From contig CM055097.1 of NCBI GenBank assembly GCA_029204225.1, positions 12,634,721-12,694,720 of the forward strand: a DNA stretch of 60,000 bases, in the 5' to 3' direction. The position numbers were made by a program, and so were the translations under genes. This document shows positions 22,836-34,125 of this stretch, piece by piece. Within the stretch, counting starts at the first letter, position 1. The number at the start of each line of letters is the position of its first letter. The notes beneath the pieces are model-generated. The model searched no databases and was not told the DNA's origin. It saw only the letters and a program-made list of their open reading frames with translations. This DNA comes from Diphasiastrum complanatum (lineage: Eukaryota > Streptophyta > Lycopodiopsida > Lycopodiales > Lycopodiaceae).

Positions 22836-24439
22836 GATGATTGAAACTCTTACTCGTTAAATGTATGTTCTTCAAGCAAATTTCAGCCATAGAAAGAGAA
22901 ACGAGAGGACTAGCAATAATAGTAGCAAAATAAGTAAGGATTACAAAGCATACCTTAGAGTTGGAGGTCAAGAAGCCGGCCTATATAGAAGATATGGGTG
23001 TGACAAAATGCACGTAGTCATGCTCTCCATGACACAGAAATTAGCATAGCGCTCTAAAGTGATGCAGGGTAAAATGGAGCAACATTGTACCAAGATGAAG
23101 GTCGAAGACATACAATATATTTGGAGACAGCCTCATCTCTTGAAAATTCTGGAAAGGGATATGATAATTTTGTGAATTTGTTGTTGCACTTATGGATAGT
23201 GGTCATTTGCTGAAGGCCACAAAAAATATTCTCTCATAAACCATATAGGATCAATCATGGCTCTATTAAGTCCTTGAAAATGTCCTACTTAACAGGTCTC
23301 TTTAGATCAATAATATGCTACTTATGGGTTCTCCCCCATGTGAAAAAGCAACCTGTATGTTTTGTAGATCACTCTTTCAATAACTGCCAAAATACACTTA
23401 CTAAACCAAGTTTTTGATTGATTGCAATAGCTGAACTGGAATAAATCGCAAACAATAAATGTCTCATGTACGTCAAGGTGTGAAAATGAAAGAACTGTCG
23501 AAGTAGTGGGAAAACAACCCAAATGCCAGAAAAATATGCTGAGATGGAGGTGGGATCTTCAGAGATAGTTAGGCCTGCATGTTATCGAATCACTCCTCAA
23601 TACGATCATGCACATGTTATTGGCACTGTTGGAACTTCTTAATATGATGTGTTATGATGTGATGACACCTCTTGTCAGTATTCTTGTCTAACCGTGCAAG
23701 TATATCATCAATAAAATCTGACTCTCTTGCGCTACTCAAAAAATAACTCTCACCACGATATATGTTTTATAAGTTGATTAGCACCTTCTAATAATTTGAT
23801 GCGGCACAATTGTCTATAGAACATTTTGTGTGCTGACTTATGACTTTGTCTATATAAGTAAGTCTGTGAGCTTAAGCATTTCAGGAGACTCACATTGGTT
23901 GTTACATAGTTGATCTATTGTGCCAAGGAGAGGGAGGGGAGACTAAATCCATAGTCAGCCTATAGGGACTCAAGGTTTAATGCACTTGACCAACTATCAG
24001 TTTTTTCCTGAAATATGTCTGCAAATGCTATTTTTGCTCTCAACAAGTAATGCATGTGAGATTAAGGAACTGGTCTCTTTTGCAAGAAGAGGAAAAGGAG
24101 AGTCAAGCCCTAATCAGTTCAAAAATTCAAGTCACTTACCAACTACAATTTTCTGTCTGTGATAAAATTGCAAATGCTATTTTTGTTCTGGAACAACAAG
24201 CCTAACTATATGTGATTCTGTCAAGTTTTCTGCTTTGTGGTGCTGTGCTCATGTGGTACACACATTCAGGAATTTTTTGATCTTGTTGATATGCTGATAT
24301 ACTTGCTGTACAATGAACTCATGATTATTGAGCCAACGTCAAGCCATATGTAGATACATGTCTTGTATATAAAGGCTCATATTGAACGGGTTTCAAACTC
24401 ATTTCTTCTATGTTGGCATGGACGTGCCTATTTGTGCAG

Positions 24440-24568
24440 GGTATTCGATCTCTCTTTCCTCTAGACTGCAACCCTTTCTATGCAGGCTTTGGCAACCGTG
24501 ACACCGACGAGATTAGCTATCTCAATGTCGGGATTCCCGGGGGTAAAATTTTTATCATCAATCCGAAG
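24440..24568 (+). CDS. PAH: Phosphatidate phosphatase PAH (lipin), LNS2 exon
   Basis: Exactly 43 codons between TTTGTGCAG and GTACAG. It begins [20 protein letters not shown] and includes [13 protein letters not shown] and KIFIINPK. This is the most conserved stretch of the lipin C-terminal (LNS2) domain, within the haloacid-dehalogenase-like phosphatase fold. Both ends are in phase 0. There is no stop, and divergence from other plant lipins is ordinary, so the gene is probably functional despite the surrounding mobile DNA. Confidence 0.95.
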
Positions 24569-24759
24569 GTACAGAATCTTGTTCTTTTCACACAGAGTAC
24601 ATCGTTACTTCTCATCACATGTTGAACCGGCATGTAATAAATGTTTAGAAATGTAGTTTCTACGGCCTTTGCATACTCACTTCTCATCTTAAACTCATTC
24701 AAGTTTTGTTACCTTTGTATTGTTGGAGATTCCAATCGTAGGCCTCAAGGACCTCAAAG

Positions 24760-25590
24760 ATCTAGAGTCTAGATCATAGATCCAGCGGTACCAGGATCCG
24801 CGGATCCCGGTACCGCGGATCCATACTGGTACCGCGGATCCATGATGAACCGCGGTACCATAATATATAATAACTTTTTTTTTATATATATTTTTTTAAA
24901 AATTTTCTAAAAAAATAATAATAATAATAATTGAGTGGGCAATATGGGTATCACCTTGAAGCTCTTGACGAGAGTAGTGCATTTATGCAGGTTGCCGGTT
25001 GTGACGAGAGCGAACAGCCAAAGGACCAAGGGGATGCAAAACACCAAAAAGTGTGTTTTCACTCAGGGAGTCGGAAGGCCAAATCATGAAGAGGTCGTAC
25101 CATCGGGGCCGGGGGGCTACCGCCCCCCGAATCTCCCAGGACTTGCTGCTATATAGAAACTGTAATCTAGCCATCTCATAACCATCATGGTCTCACAGTA
25201 GACCCTATACTAACAACCGTGCTCAGTAATGGCTTCTCCCCATAACAGGGGCCTTACAGATCTGAGCTCACGGTTAACTAGTGACTACTAAACTGAGAGG
25301 TGCATTATTTAGTTGTCTAACACATTTTGTAGCTGAAAGCACCGGCAACCTGCATAAATGCACTACTCTCGTCAAGAGCTTCAAGCTGATACCCATATTG
25401 CCCACTAATTATTTTTTTTTAAAATTAAAAATTGTTTTGTAAAAACAAAATATAAAAAAATGGTACCGCCCTAGTACCGCGGATTTTCAGGCGGCACCAT
25501 AACCGCGGTACCACCATTATGGTACCAGCGGTACCATAATGGCGGTACCACAGGGAACTATGGTCTAGATTATCATCTAAAGCTAGAGAA
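24760..25590. repeat. Foldback element with GGTACC-rich ends (palindrome-core copy G)
   Basis: Two 66-bp arms, 24,934-24,999 and 25,341-25,406, are inverted copies with one mismatch. Outside each arm is an AT-rich tract, and beyond that a core dense in GGTACC and CCGCGG: four GGTACC at 24,786-24,859 and five at 25,462-25,550. TCTAGA-containing outer ends are also roughly inverted. The arm carries the GATACCCATATTGCCC head found in copies A, B and F, so this is the only two-sided member. The 340-bp centre is unique and includes a GC hairpin (GGGGGGCTACCGCCCCCC). It lies in a PAH intron. Confidence 0.85.
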
Positions 25591-25919
25591 TTAATCAGTA
25601 ATCTAGAATCATGAGATAGAGTTAATTAGCAACACCTTGTAAGTACATATTTAAAATTAGTGAGTAGTAGAATAATGGTAATACTCACCGCCCTTAAATT
25701 TCATGCGTTATTTCTAGCTAATGCAAGCTTTTCTTAGAATGGTTTCCTTGCACCTTGAAACCTCTTTGTGATGCTTTGTTTGTATGCCATTGATTTGTGC
25801 TTGCTTACTTCTAGCTTGTTCTAGCCTTCTTCTTCCGGGCATCGTCTTGACTAGATTACATGTACTTGATATGCGTTTATCACAAAATTTCTAATGTTCT
25901 CATTGAATCCTTTTGACAG

Positions 25920-26018
25920 GGTGAAGTGATTGTGAATAATATGGTTGGCATCAAAACTTACACCTCATTACACAAGCTTGTCCATGACATTTTTCCGATG
26001 GTGACTAATACGGAGCAG
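25920..26018 (+). CDS. PAH: Phosphatidate phosphatase PAH (lipin), penultimate exon
   Basis: 33 codons between TTTTGACAG and GTAACT: GEVIVNNMVGIKTYTSLHKL followed by VHDIFPMVTNTEQ. Follows the IINPK of the previous exon directly, as in plant lipins (IINPKGEV...SYTSLHALVH). The preceding intron, 24,569-25,919, contains the foldback element. Phase 0 at both ends. It ends with EQ, and EDFN is expected next; that is found 7.1 kb downstream. Confidence 0.93.
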
Positions 26019-26581
26019 GTAACTATGTTTCATATGTATGAAATTGATGGTTGATTGATGAGAGAGCTTGTCACTAGATTTGTATCACTTTCGTAGTTTC
26101 AAGAGCACCACCAATTATGAGATTTGATCTTTCTAGATTAATTATATTATGCCTTTTCATGAAGCAAGTAAAACGTTGTACTTTATTTGTGAGGAAACTG
26201 TAAGAGTATTGTTTCCAATCAGAAAAATGAGTTTTTTGAATGAATACAAAATGAAATAATGATATTGCACCCTTGTAGAGCTTTTTTTATCTACTTTTCA
26301 AAGAAGAAACGTGCTACATACTTTCAAGGGCACGCAAGGATTAACCTAAGATGACGATCTCGTTCTACAGGATGGAACATTGGTATAGAGCTATAGATAG
26401 TTTTGGTTCCATGTATCAATGTCCTACTGGCATGATGTGACTCTTATCTGGTGACTAAGATCTGTACACGCAACTGAAGCTTGTCAATGGTCCATGTGTG
26501 GCCAGGTTAGTGGAGTTGACCCCATGTGTGCTATGTATCTAGAGGTGGTTTTCCACAAAACAAGCAATTTATTCTATCGAG

Positions 26582-26790
26582 GGTGGACTTATGCCAAGAT
26601 ATTTGCTACTCTAGCCTCAAGATGTACGTATCCAATGGTTGAAGGTGGGTTGTAGTGGCATGTGACACTGTGATCAATCAGAGGCTTGAGTGTGTTTGAT
26701 TTGGCGCCTCTATCTCTCCAATGCATAGAGGTGAGATGATAGTGTCTCTATGGATGGGCAACTATTGAGCGTTCATTGCCGATTGCATGT
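26582..26790 (+). repeat. Degenerate 5' LTR of the intronic gypsy (part)
   Basis: Matches 32,325-32,490 in the same orientation (ATGCCAAGAT, TTGCCTCAAGATGTA-like, GGTTGTAGTGG, AATGTCTCTATGGATG-like). The two copies flank gypsy gag, RT and integrase, so I infer LTRs. Divergence is large, implying great age, and ends are unclear. Confidence 0.55.
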
Positions 26791-26962
26791 TAAACCTACT
26801 TTTTTTGACCAGCTTCAAGAATGGGGATTCTAATAAGTGGTATGGGAGCCACCAATCTTAGTGACTAAGGTGCAAACATTTTGTCTTTCTGTAGTTGTCT
26901 TGAACTCCCCACCCCCAACCATTTTGTGCAATAGGCTTGTTGAGGAAGAAGAGGCACAAGGA

Positions 26963-26986
26963 GGGGGGGGGGGGGGGGGGGGGGGG
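26963..26986. repeat. Run of 24 G
   Basis: An uninterrupted G homopolymer just inside the degenerate LTR, followed by CGGGG. It could form quadruplex structures or mark a purine-rich element part; assembly length may be unreliable. Confidence 0.9.
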
Positions 26987-28079
26987 CGGGGTGTATGCAT
27001 ATATGGTACATGGTAGAGGGGGGAATTTGTATTTCCCTCCTTGGAAGAAAAAGAAAGTTTCAAGAGGAGGTGCTAAAAAGGGGAAGGAGGATGTATGGTA
27101 CTCCATCCCTCCTTTGCTTTACCACCTTGATTAACAAAGAAACTCCCTCCCTTCCACTGTTCACACCTTTCTCAAGGCCAAATCCAAACTTGAAATCCCT
27201 GCAAAGAGAACTTTAAGGGATGATTTCCCTCCTCCCATCTCCATCACGCCATGCTCTACTTGCATTGTGCCCACGACCTGTACTATGGCTGAGAGCCATC
27301 CATAGAATTTTCAATAGTTTCCAACAGGCTACATGGTCAAGTGACTTAGGGGACGACCATGAAGTTGGGAGATAGGCTTGACCCCAAGGTCACAAGTAGG
27401 GGGTAGTGACTAAGTGACCTATGGGCAAATGGAACCCTTAGGGGTTTCACATAAACATGGGGCCATGCACTTACTAGGTGGCACTATCTGGGTCAAAGGA
27501 GATGGGAAAAGAGGAAAAAAGGATGGGGTATAGGCGCCACTATTTGATGTGCTTCAAGTTCCCTAAGCCTTCTTCTGAATTAACTAGTCATTTTTTTACC
27601 CGAACCTCTCGCCGTGCGTATTGGAGCCCATTGTGCCCACAGGTGAAGGACCTTTCTCACCGCATGTCGTACCAAAAGTAGAAGAACATCAATTGATTCA
27701 TGCAATCAATTCGCTTTAGAACCAAATTTTGGAGATGCAATCAAAGCATGCAGTGGCCGAGTGGTACAATCTTAGTTAATTGGTGCTAACTATGCTTTAC
27801 CCCATGTTTAACCTAGAATTCTTTTCCAGCAAAAAGGACTGGCCATCGTCTTGGTTGGATTGATGGAGTAGTCATTTCTCCAAGTACATCCTACCCTCGT
27901 GTTCTTATGCAGAAAGGTGTATACGTGGTGGTAGGATCTCAAGGACAAGGAAAGTGCCCCTACCACATGGTATGCTTTTCAAGATACCTTCAAAGTGGCA
28001 TGTCCAAGATGATTTGGAATATTATCGTTGTTTTGCTACTATATGGATGGAGACAGGGTCATTAGATGCTTATTTGCAA

Positions 28080-28450
28080 GAATTTTAGGACTTTATTTCC
28101 TTAATCGATTCCAGTTTGGTCAAGTTCAACTTTTCATTTTGGGTCTCCCAAAGGAATACTAGCATGAGGTTCAAAGCAATCAACTGCAATCCCTCGAGGA
28201 TGTTTTTGAATTTGTGACAATTTTTAATGACACCCATTCAATGGCTCACAAAGAGCAAAGTGCGTCCAAGTTGGATTGAGAGACAAGTTTTGGAAAAAGC
28301 GGGGAAAGAAAAAGCAAACATTGGTTTTCAAGGAAGGGAATGAAAGCGCATCAAGTTGGACCGTGCTGATTATGAAAAGGCAAGAACTGGCAGTTTGTGT
28401 TTCTCCTGTATGGAGAAGGGGCATCTCTCCAAAGCTTGCTCGAAGAAGCA
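28080..28450 (+). pseudogene. Ty3/gypsy gag remnant with zinc knuckle
   Basis: LNRFQFGQVQLFILGLPKEY and LQSLEDVFEFVTIFNDTHS match the C-terminal half of gypsy gag. At 28,398-28,440 CFSCMEKGHLSKACSKK is an intact nucleic-acid-binding zinc knuckle (C-x2-C-x4-H-x4-C) in a shifted frame. Several stops lie between. It precedes RT and integrase in the same orientation. Confidence 0.8.
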
Positions 28451-30584
28451 TAAGAAGATTGGGAGTCGTAAAAACATTCAAGGCGCCATAACTCTAGTAC
28501 TTCTTATGTAGATTTATCTTTAACAAATGATTTTTGTGCGAAAACTTATGTTTTAATAACATATTTTTTGGTCTTCATGACCTCATTTGTATGAATGGGT
28601 TCATGGGACACCAAGCTATACACAACTTTGTTAATTCCAAGTTGGTGCAAAAGCTTTGGGTGGCAATTGCGCCATGTAGTCACAATTACGTGGTGAAGAT
28701 GCTGGCAGGAGAGGATCATCGGATTTGGGATTGGATTGGTCTTAGTTACCATTAAACATCCAAATTTATGTTGGAGCTAATAAAGTAGTAGGTACAGTAA
28801 TGGGCAAGGAGTGGTGTTATATTGAGAATGAGTAGTTAAAAAGGATTACATAACTCGATAGTTTATACTTTGCACAATGGCTTTTGACATGCCTAATAAT
28901 TGTTTTGTATCAGCTTTGGAAGTCAATGAATGTTTGCAACATTTAGAGTACTGTGTTATCTATGCTTTTTAAAAGATGCTATCATGTTATTCAAAGTGTA
29001 ACCTTCTGTTTATCCCATTTGCCTATTAAGACACCCCATTACTAAAGGTAGCGTGTTTATGTGGCTTAGACAAGATTTAGCGATGATTGCTTGAGCAACT
29101 GCTTGAAGGTGTAGCCCCCCTCTAGGAGTGTAGCCTAAAAATAAAGCTACTTTTTGATAGCGCTCCTATATCATTGTTTCCTTACAAGATTAGCCAAAAA
29201 GAAGAAGACGAAGTTGCCAAGCAACTTTAGGAGTATCTTAGGATGGGTAGTATTTATCCTATAAGTCCCCATGTAAATTGTAGTGGCAAAAATGCCCAAG
29301 AAATAAAGGCTACCCCATCTTCCATTCATTTTTGTTTTGCATAAAAAAAAATTATGATTGAACTAGATATGATCTTATATATCTATTTGTGAAATTGGAA
29401 TATATCCAATTTCACAAATTTATATAGAGAAGTCAGTGATGTCATAAGGTAAAGCTTAGAAACAATATACAAGCAACTCAAAAAGTCAAAGGATCGAAGT
29501 CAAAAAAATAATATAAAATTCAATAAACAAAAAAGCTTAGCCAAACAACATTGTTATGTTTCATCAGTACCCCAAGCATAAGTTGCTAACTAGGTTTCAA
29601 AAGAATCCGGATTCTCTTGGGTAGACCCAGTGTTGACTAAGAAGCAAAAGACAACCGGTAAGAAGAAAGGAAAAATAATAATAATTCAAATAAATTGAAA
29701 TCAAAGACCGGGCTGAGGGATTGATCACCCCTTTGGATCCTCTCCACCATGATTGGGGATGGGCGACCCCTAGAAAAAAAATAAAGAGACCCTAGGAGTT
29801 GATGATTCTTATGCAAGATAAGATGGGCATATACAAGACCCCTTCCTTAGAAAGTTTGCACTTGGGGTGAATTCCCAAGCTGTAACATAGAAAATCTAAC
29901 TTAATCATTGTTAACATTAAATGTTGAGCCAACTACCTTCTTTGCATGTCATAGATTACTTACCTACTTTTCCACATGGTTTGAGGGTTTATGGACACCA
30001 AGTTAGGGTTGCCCTACTCCTCTCTCACTTGACCAACTCCCATGCAGCTCTCCCTCTCCTCCACACCTCACTCTTTCACTCCACTTACCTTTACTTCACT
30101 ATAAGTCTTCCCCACACCTCACACACTTAAATTTGACACATCGCCCTTCGCAAGCCTCCCCACTCTTTATTAAAAGTGTAGTGTGCCCTCCCACCATTCC
30201 CTAGTTCCCATTAATGCATATTTTGCTTTCCTTTTGTTTGCTTGTCTGTGTAGGTGCTTGGAGGTGGTGTTTTTGGAACTCTGGCACAAGGAGACCATGC
30301 CAAATTGACACACACATTCTCTCTTCTCTCTCCCCTTCCTTTCAATCTCTCTCTCATCCTTATTCACCTATCACATACCCCCTCTCTCTCTCTACCCTTC
30401 TCTTTCTCACTAAAGATGCGTATTCTCTTTTTTGCGCCTACACCGACAACTCCCTTTCTTTCTGTCTTTGACCATTCATTGTCCACCAATAAAAAACCTT
30501 TTCACTCATGCAATTGACCTACCATCATTTTAGATCCATTCCAAAGTCTGTATGTCCAAAACCTTTGAGATGGATGATCTATTG

Positions 30585-30930
30585 GATTGTCTAGTGGAGC
30601 AAAGTTTATCTCCAAGATTGACCTTAGATCAGGATCAAGAAATAGAAAATTTAAGTTTGGTTTCTGAACCAAACATGTCCATTAGGAGTTTTTGGTTATG
30701 CTGTTTGGACTCACTAATGCACTTGCCACATTGTAGCAAATGGTGAACAATATTCTTGATCCAAATTTGGAAAGTTCGTGGTGGTGTATTTAGATGACAT
30801 TTTAGGTTATAGTCAGACCCTCGAACAACATGAACAACATCTTTGTACTGTTAGAAACTCTAAGGCAAGAAAAGCTCTATGCAAAGGAGCCAAATTGTGA
30901 GTTCATTCAAACTAAACTTCTATTTGTGCT
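30585..30930 (+). pseudogene. Ty3/gypsy reverse transcriptase remnant
   Basis: SKIDLRSG, then EFLVMLFGLTNA and a frameshifted equivalent of the VVYLDDIL active-site strand (near 30,780-30,810) identify RT. Multiple stops and shifts. Only the central part survives. Confidence 0.75.
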
Positions 30931-30974
30931 TGATAGGGAAGACATACAAAGGACACGATCTTATTAAACAAAAT

Positions 30975-31650
30975 TTCTAGTGGCCAAAAATGAAATTTCA
31001 TGTTGAGGCATGTGTTTAAAAGTGTTAGCATTGCCAGTCGAATTGGCCAAAAAAACTCAAACTAGGAAGATCTCGACAAAAAATGGAAAAGAAGTTTGAT
31101 GAATTTTGTGACTAGACTCCCTCACATTAGGAAGGATCATTATGTTATTTGGTAGTAGTTGACAAGCTAACCAAAATTGCACAATTTATACCAACCAAAA
31201 TCATTGTCAAGGCTGGCAAGTTCTGGTTAATTTTGGAAAGACTAAAAACTATCCTAAGTCTAAGTTTTGTGGAGCACTTGGATTTTGATGGGCAGACTGA
31301 TTGTATCAACTAGAATATGTAGGATATGCTTAGAGCATATGAATAATATAGATAGCTTGATTGGGCAAAGTACCTCCCAATGGTTAAGTTTGCGCACAAC
31401 AATGCAAAACATTTTGACACTAGATTGAATCCTTGCATGTTGATGTATGGCTTTCAACCTCACTCACTAGTTTCTGTTAGACTCAAAGGTCTCAAGGTAC
31501 AAGCTGCAATTAATTTCATGCAAGATATGCAAGAAATGCTATAAGTAGCCAAGGAAAGCATTAGAATAGCTCAAGATAAAGCTCATTTTTATGCCACCAC
31601 AACCAATCACCTTGAGAATGCGAGTTCAAAATTTGAATGTAAGTTAGGAT
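30975..31650 (+). pseudogene. Ty3/gypsy integrase remnant
   Basis: WPKMKFHVEACV, CQSNW, LVVVDKLTKIAQFIPTK, HLDFDGQTDCIN and YLPMVKFAHNNAKHFDTRLN followed by PCMLMYGF align with the gypsy integrase zinc-binding region, core and C-terminal part. Many stops, some of TAG/TGA type. Confidence 0.8.
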
Positions 31651-32324
31651 TTCTAACTATGAACTGGGAAATGCTATAAGCTATCTTCTCATTATAGCGG
31701 TCCTTATTCTCACAGAGCTAAGCCAACAAAACCCTAAAAGACACCAAGGTGTACACCAAATAACCACATGATTGACTTCTCTTGGTATTACATAGCAAGA
31801 TCCTATAAAAAAACATTAAGAGTAGTATTGCTAGCTGTATAGTGGCAACGGTGAGGCATATTGAAGAGTTCCTCCCCCTTTAGCTTCCATGCTCCTCTTC
31901 CTCAAGCACCCACTTGACCTTGACCCTTACTAGCATCGGCACATGGCAAACTCCATGCATAGCCGACACTTGCCACTTAGTAGTACTTTGACACACAGGC
32001 AAGCAAGTAGGAGGACATCCCCAGTGAGCATATGAGATGTCCCATTAACCAGTCAAACACTACTTCTTAGGAGGTCAGTCCGGCGGCCTCTAAATTAAGA
32101 CTCAATACCCCTTTACCAAATCCAAGCACATCAACAAGTTCACGAAAACCCTGCCATTTACATCTTCTTACAAACACCACAAGTTGGTGTGAGCCATTTA
32201 AATATTACAATATACAACTTGCAAATTCAACATGTTCACACTAAGGCAGGAATTTAATTACATGACAATGGATCTCCATGAAATGGGCACATCATTCTAC
32301 CAAAGGGTGATTGACTCATTCATG

Positions 32325-32500
32325 TGTTTATGCCAAGATCTCTGCCACTCTTGCCTCAAGATGTAGGTATGCAATCATTGAAGATGGGTTGTAGTGGTAT
32401 GGGCGATTGATTGGAGACTTGAGTCTTGATTTCGTGTCTATAGCTTCATTGCATGGGAATGAGACGACAATGTCTCTATGGATGTGTGGTTATGGAGCAT
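32325..32500 (+). repeat. Degenerate 3' LTR of the intronic gypsy (part)
   Basis: Direct counterpart of 26,582-26,790, located downstream of integrase as expected for a plus-strand gypsy element. Confidence 0.55.
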
Positions 32501-33104
32501 TGCATCAAAATTTGTGGAGTTTTTAATATTAATACAGTAGCAGTTCCCAGTCATACAGCATGAGGTCCTTTTGTACAGAACGTACGTTAAAAAGTAGTGC
32601 TCTGTACGTACAAAACAGAATGCAATATTGAAAAAATATTGTAACACAATTGCATGCTTAGTAGATGAAAATTAAACTGTAGTCCAACTCAATGTTTTCT
32701 AATGTAGATAATTTTCTAGCTTGTCACTTACAAAGATTCAGGCAGTTGTTTCCTTCACTGGACTCTCTCAGCATGAATGGACCTTTCCCTACTAAGAATC
32801 TAAGTGTTTGTTATAATAGCACTAATCTTCTTGTTTTTATGATTAAGGTTACAAAAAAAGTGTCATATTCCATCCTTATTTAAAGTTCTCTGCTCTCTTG
32901 TATTGTAATCAAAAGGATAACTATACAGGTACTGGTACTAATTTTCTTAAGCTTATTCAAGATCATAATAATGAAGAAGTTCACATTAAGGATGTCAACC
33001 TCACTTTTTGAGGCCAAGATCATCATATTCTTGTGCACTTTTTATCATCAGCTTTCTAAGCTTTCTGTTGATTATGTGGCAACTAACTTCTTAACATTTC
33101 ACAG

Positions 33105-33158
33105 GAAGATTTCAATTCTTGGAATTACTGGAAACTGCCACTTCCGAACGTTGACTGA
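33105..33158 (+). CDS. PAH: Phosphatidate phosphatase PAH (lipin), last exon
   Basis: Preceded by ATTTCACAG; encodes EDFNSWNYWKLPLPNVD and stops with TGA at 33,156. The acidic EDFNSWN/WK block is the conserved C-terminal end of plant lipins, and its frame continues the GAG CAG codons ending the exon at 26,018. The TGA fixes the C-terminus. The 3' untranslated region presumably follows, but I could not identify its end. Confidence 0.93.
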   Translation, partial: EDFNSWNYWKLPLPNVD

Positions 33159-33879
33159 TCATTTGAGAAAAGGTTAGCTGTTATTAGCAATTTCATACAT
33201 ATTGACGAATGGCATGATGCCATTCTTGCAACTTTCAACTCATGATAAGATTTTAGTTATATATGCTTTTACATTGTGGAGTCAACGGACTGCAGAACAT
33301 CAGAGGGTGCATGATGGATCCTCTGAAGATGTGTGGTCACTAAATGATGGTTTACATAAGGCTGTATAGTCGTAAATATTGCTAGGCTGTCAATGCAAGA
33401 GAACAGACTTGCCAGAGCCCGGTTCATATAAAGAGACTGTTATGGAATTGTCAATTTACTTTATATACACTCTGAGATATATAGTCCTGACCTGCAAAAA
33501 ACCTGTTGTAACATCATGCAGCAGTGTGGACACCATCCTATATATCATAGTAAGTTGAATGAGTCAATAGCTAAAATGACGACCATTCAAGAGGAGTTTG
33601 GACATAAGCACTCATTCTCCCCTAAACGTAGGAAGTTTGCAAACAGATATGCTTACTATTAGTATCTATAAGCTTACATATATGTAAAATATGCTTGGAC
33701 AAACTTTTGGGCAAAAGTTCTGGCTGGCAAATAGCAATGGCACAACCATTGCTCCAAGGAACAGCACAAAGCCATTCCTAAAAATGGATCCAGATTTACC
33801 CACACCAAAGTATTACTTGAAAATTAACTTTTGTGTGGTTAAATCTGTTTAGAAAAATGATCAGACCATTGTTTTTTGG

Positions 33880-34125
33880 GTTCCCGTTCCTATTTTTGTT
33901 CTAAGATTCTTGTTCCTAAGTTGAAACCTTGGTCAAAGATTCTCTTAGGAACGGGAACAAGAACAAGAATAAATACAGAACTTGGGAATAGGAACAGGAA
34001 CAAGAAGAGAAACAGTCACAGGAAGTTGCTTAGGAACAAGACCAAGATCCCATAAGAACTTAGGAACAAGAAGTCCTAGGAACTTAGGTTCAACAGGAAC
34101 AAGAATAGGAATAGAAACCTTTTAA
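33880..34125. repeat. GGAAC/GTTCC-rich patch (possible palindrome-core copy H)
   Basis: GTTCCCGTTCC and TTGTTCCTAAG on the left face CTTAGGAACGGGAAC near 33,948, forming an imperfect inverted repeat. GGAACAAGA and related units continue to about 34,115. The head and boundary motifs of the other copies were not found, so family membership is uncertain. Confidence 0.4.

Larger units (their letters stand above)
12603..24439 (+). other. PAH intron of 11.8 kb filled with retroelements
   Basis: Donor GTACAATT at 12,603 and acceptor TTTGTGCAG at 24,437-24,439. It contains LTR/gypsy and copia remnants and four palindrome-core copies, described separately. The stretches 12,603-13,700 and 22,840-24,439 show no recognisable gene or repeat. 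Splicing across the whole interval is inferred from matching phases and continuity of the lipin sequence. Confidence 0.75.
26019..33104 (+). other. PAH intron of 7.1 kb containing a decayed gypsy element
   Basis: Donor GTAACT and acceptor TTTCACAG. The gypsy remnant occupies 26.58-32.5 kb. The rest shows no gene. It includes a perfect 15-bp hairpin at 29,385-29,419 and simple pyrimidine-rich DNA at 30.0-30.5 kb. Confidence 0.75.

Noticed and set aside
22561-22971. 136-codon minus-strand open frame as a host gene
   Set aside because: It runs through palindrome-core copy F. Only the MGIKLK part shows similarity, to the repeat arm, so it is treated as repeat-derived.
24935-25156. 73-codon frame in the foldback centre as a gene
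   Set aside because: Begins in the repeat arm and lies in a PAH intron. No support beyond the arm similarity, which is reported as a finding.
26830-27134. Pro-rich and Gly-rich frames
   Set aside because: Caused by the 24-G homopolymer.
29385-29419. Perfect 15-bp hairpin as a terminator or microRNA precursor
   Set aside because: Too short for a plant microRNA precursor and with a 5-base loop in AT-rich intron DNA. It could be a relic of a small inverted-repeat transposon, but no ends were found.
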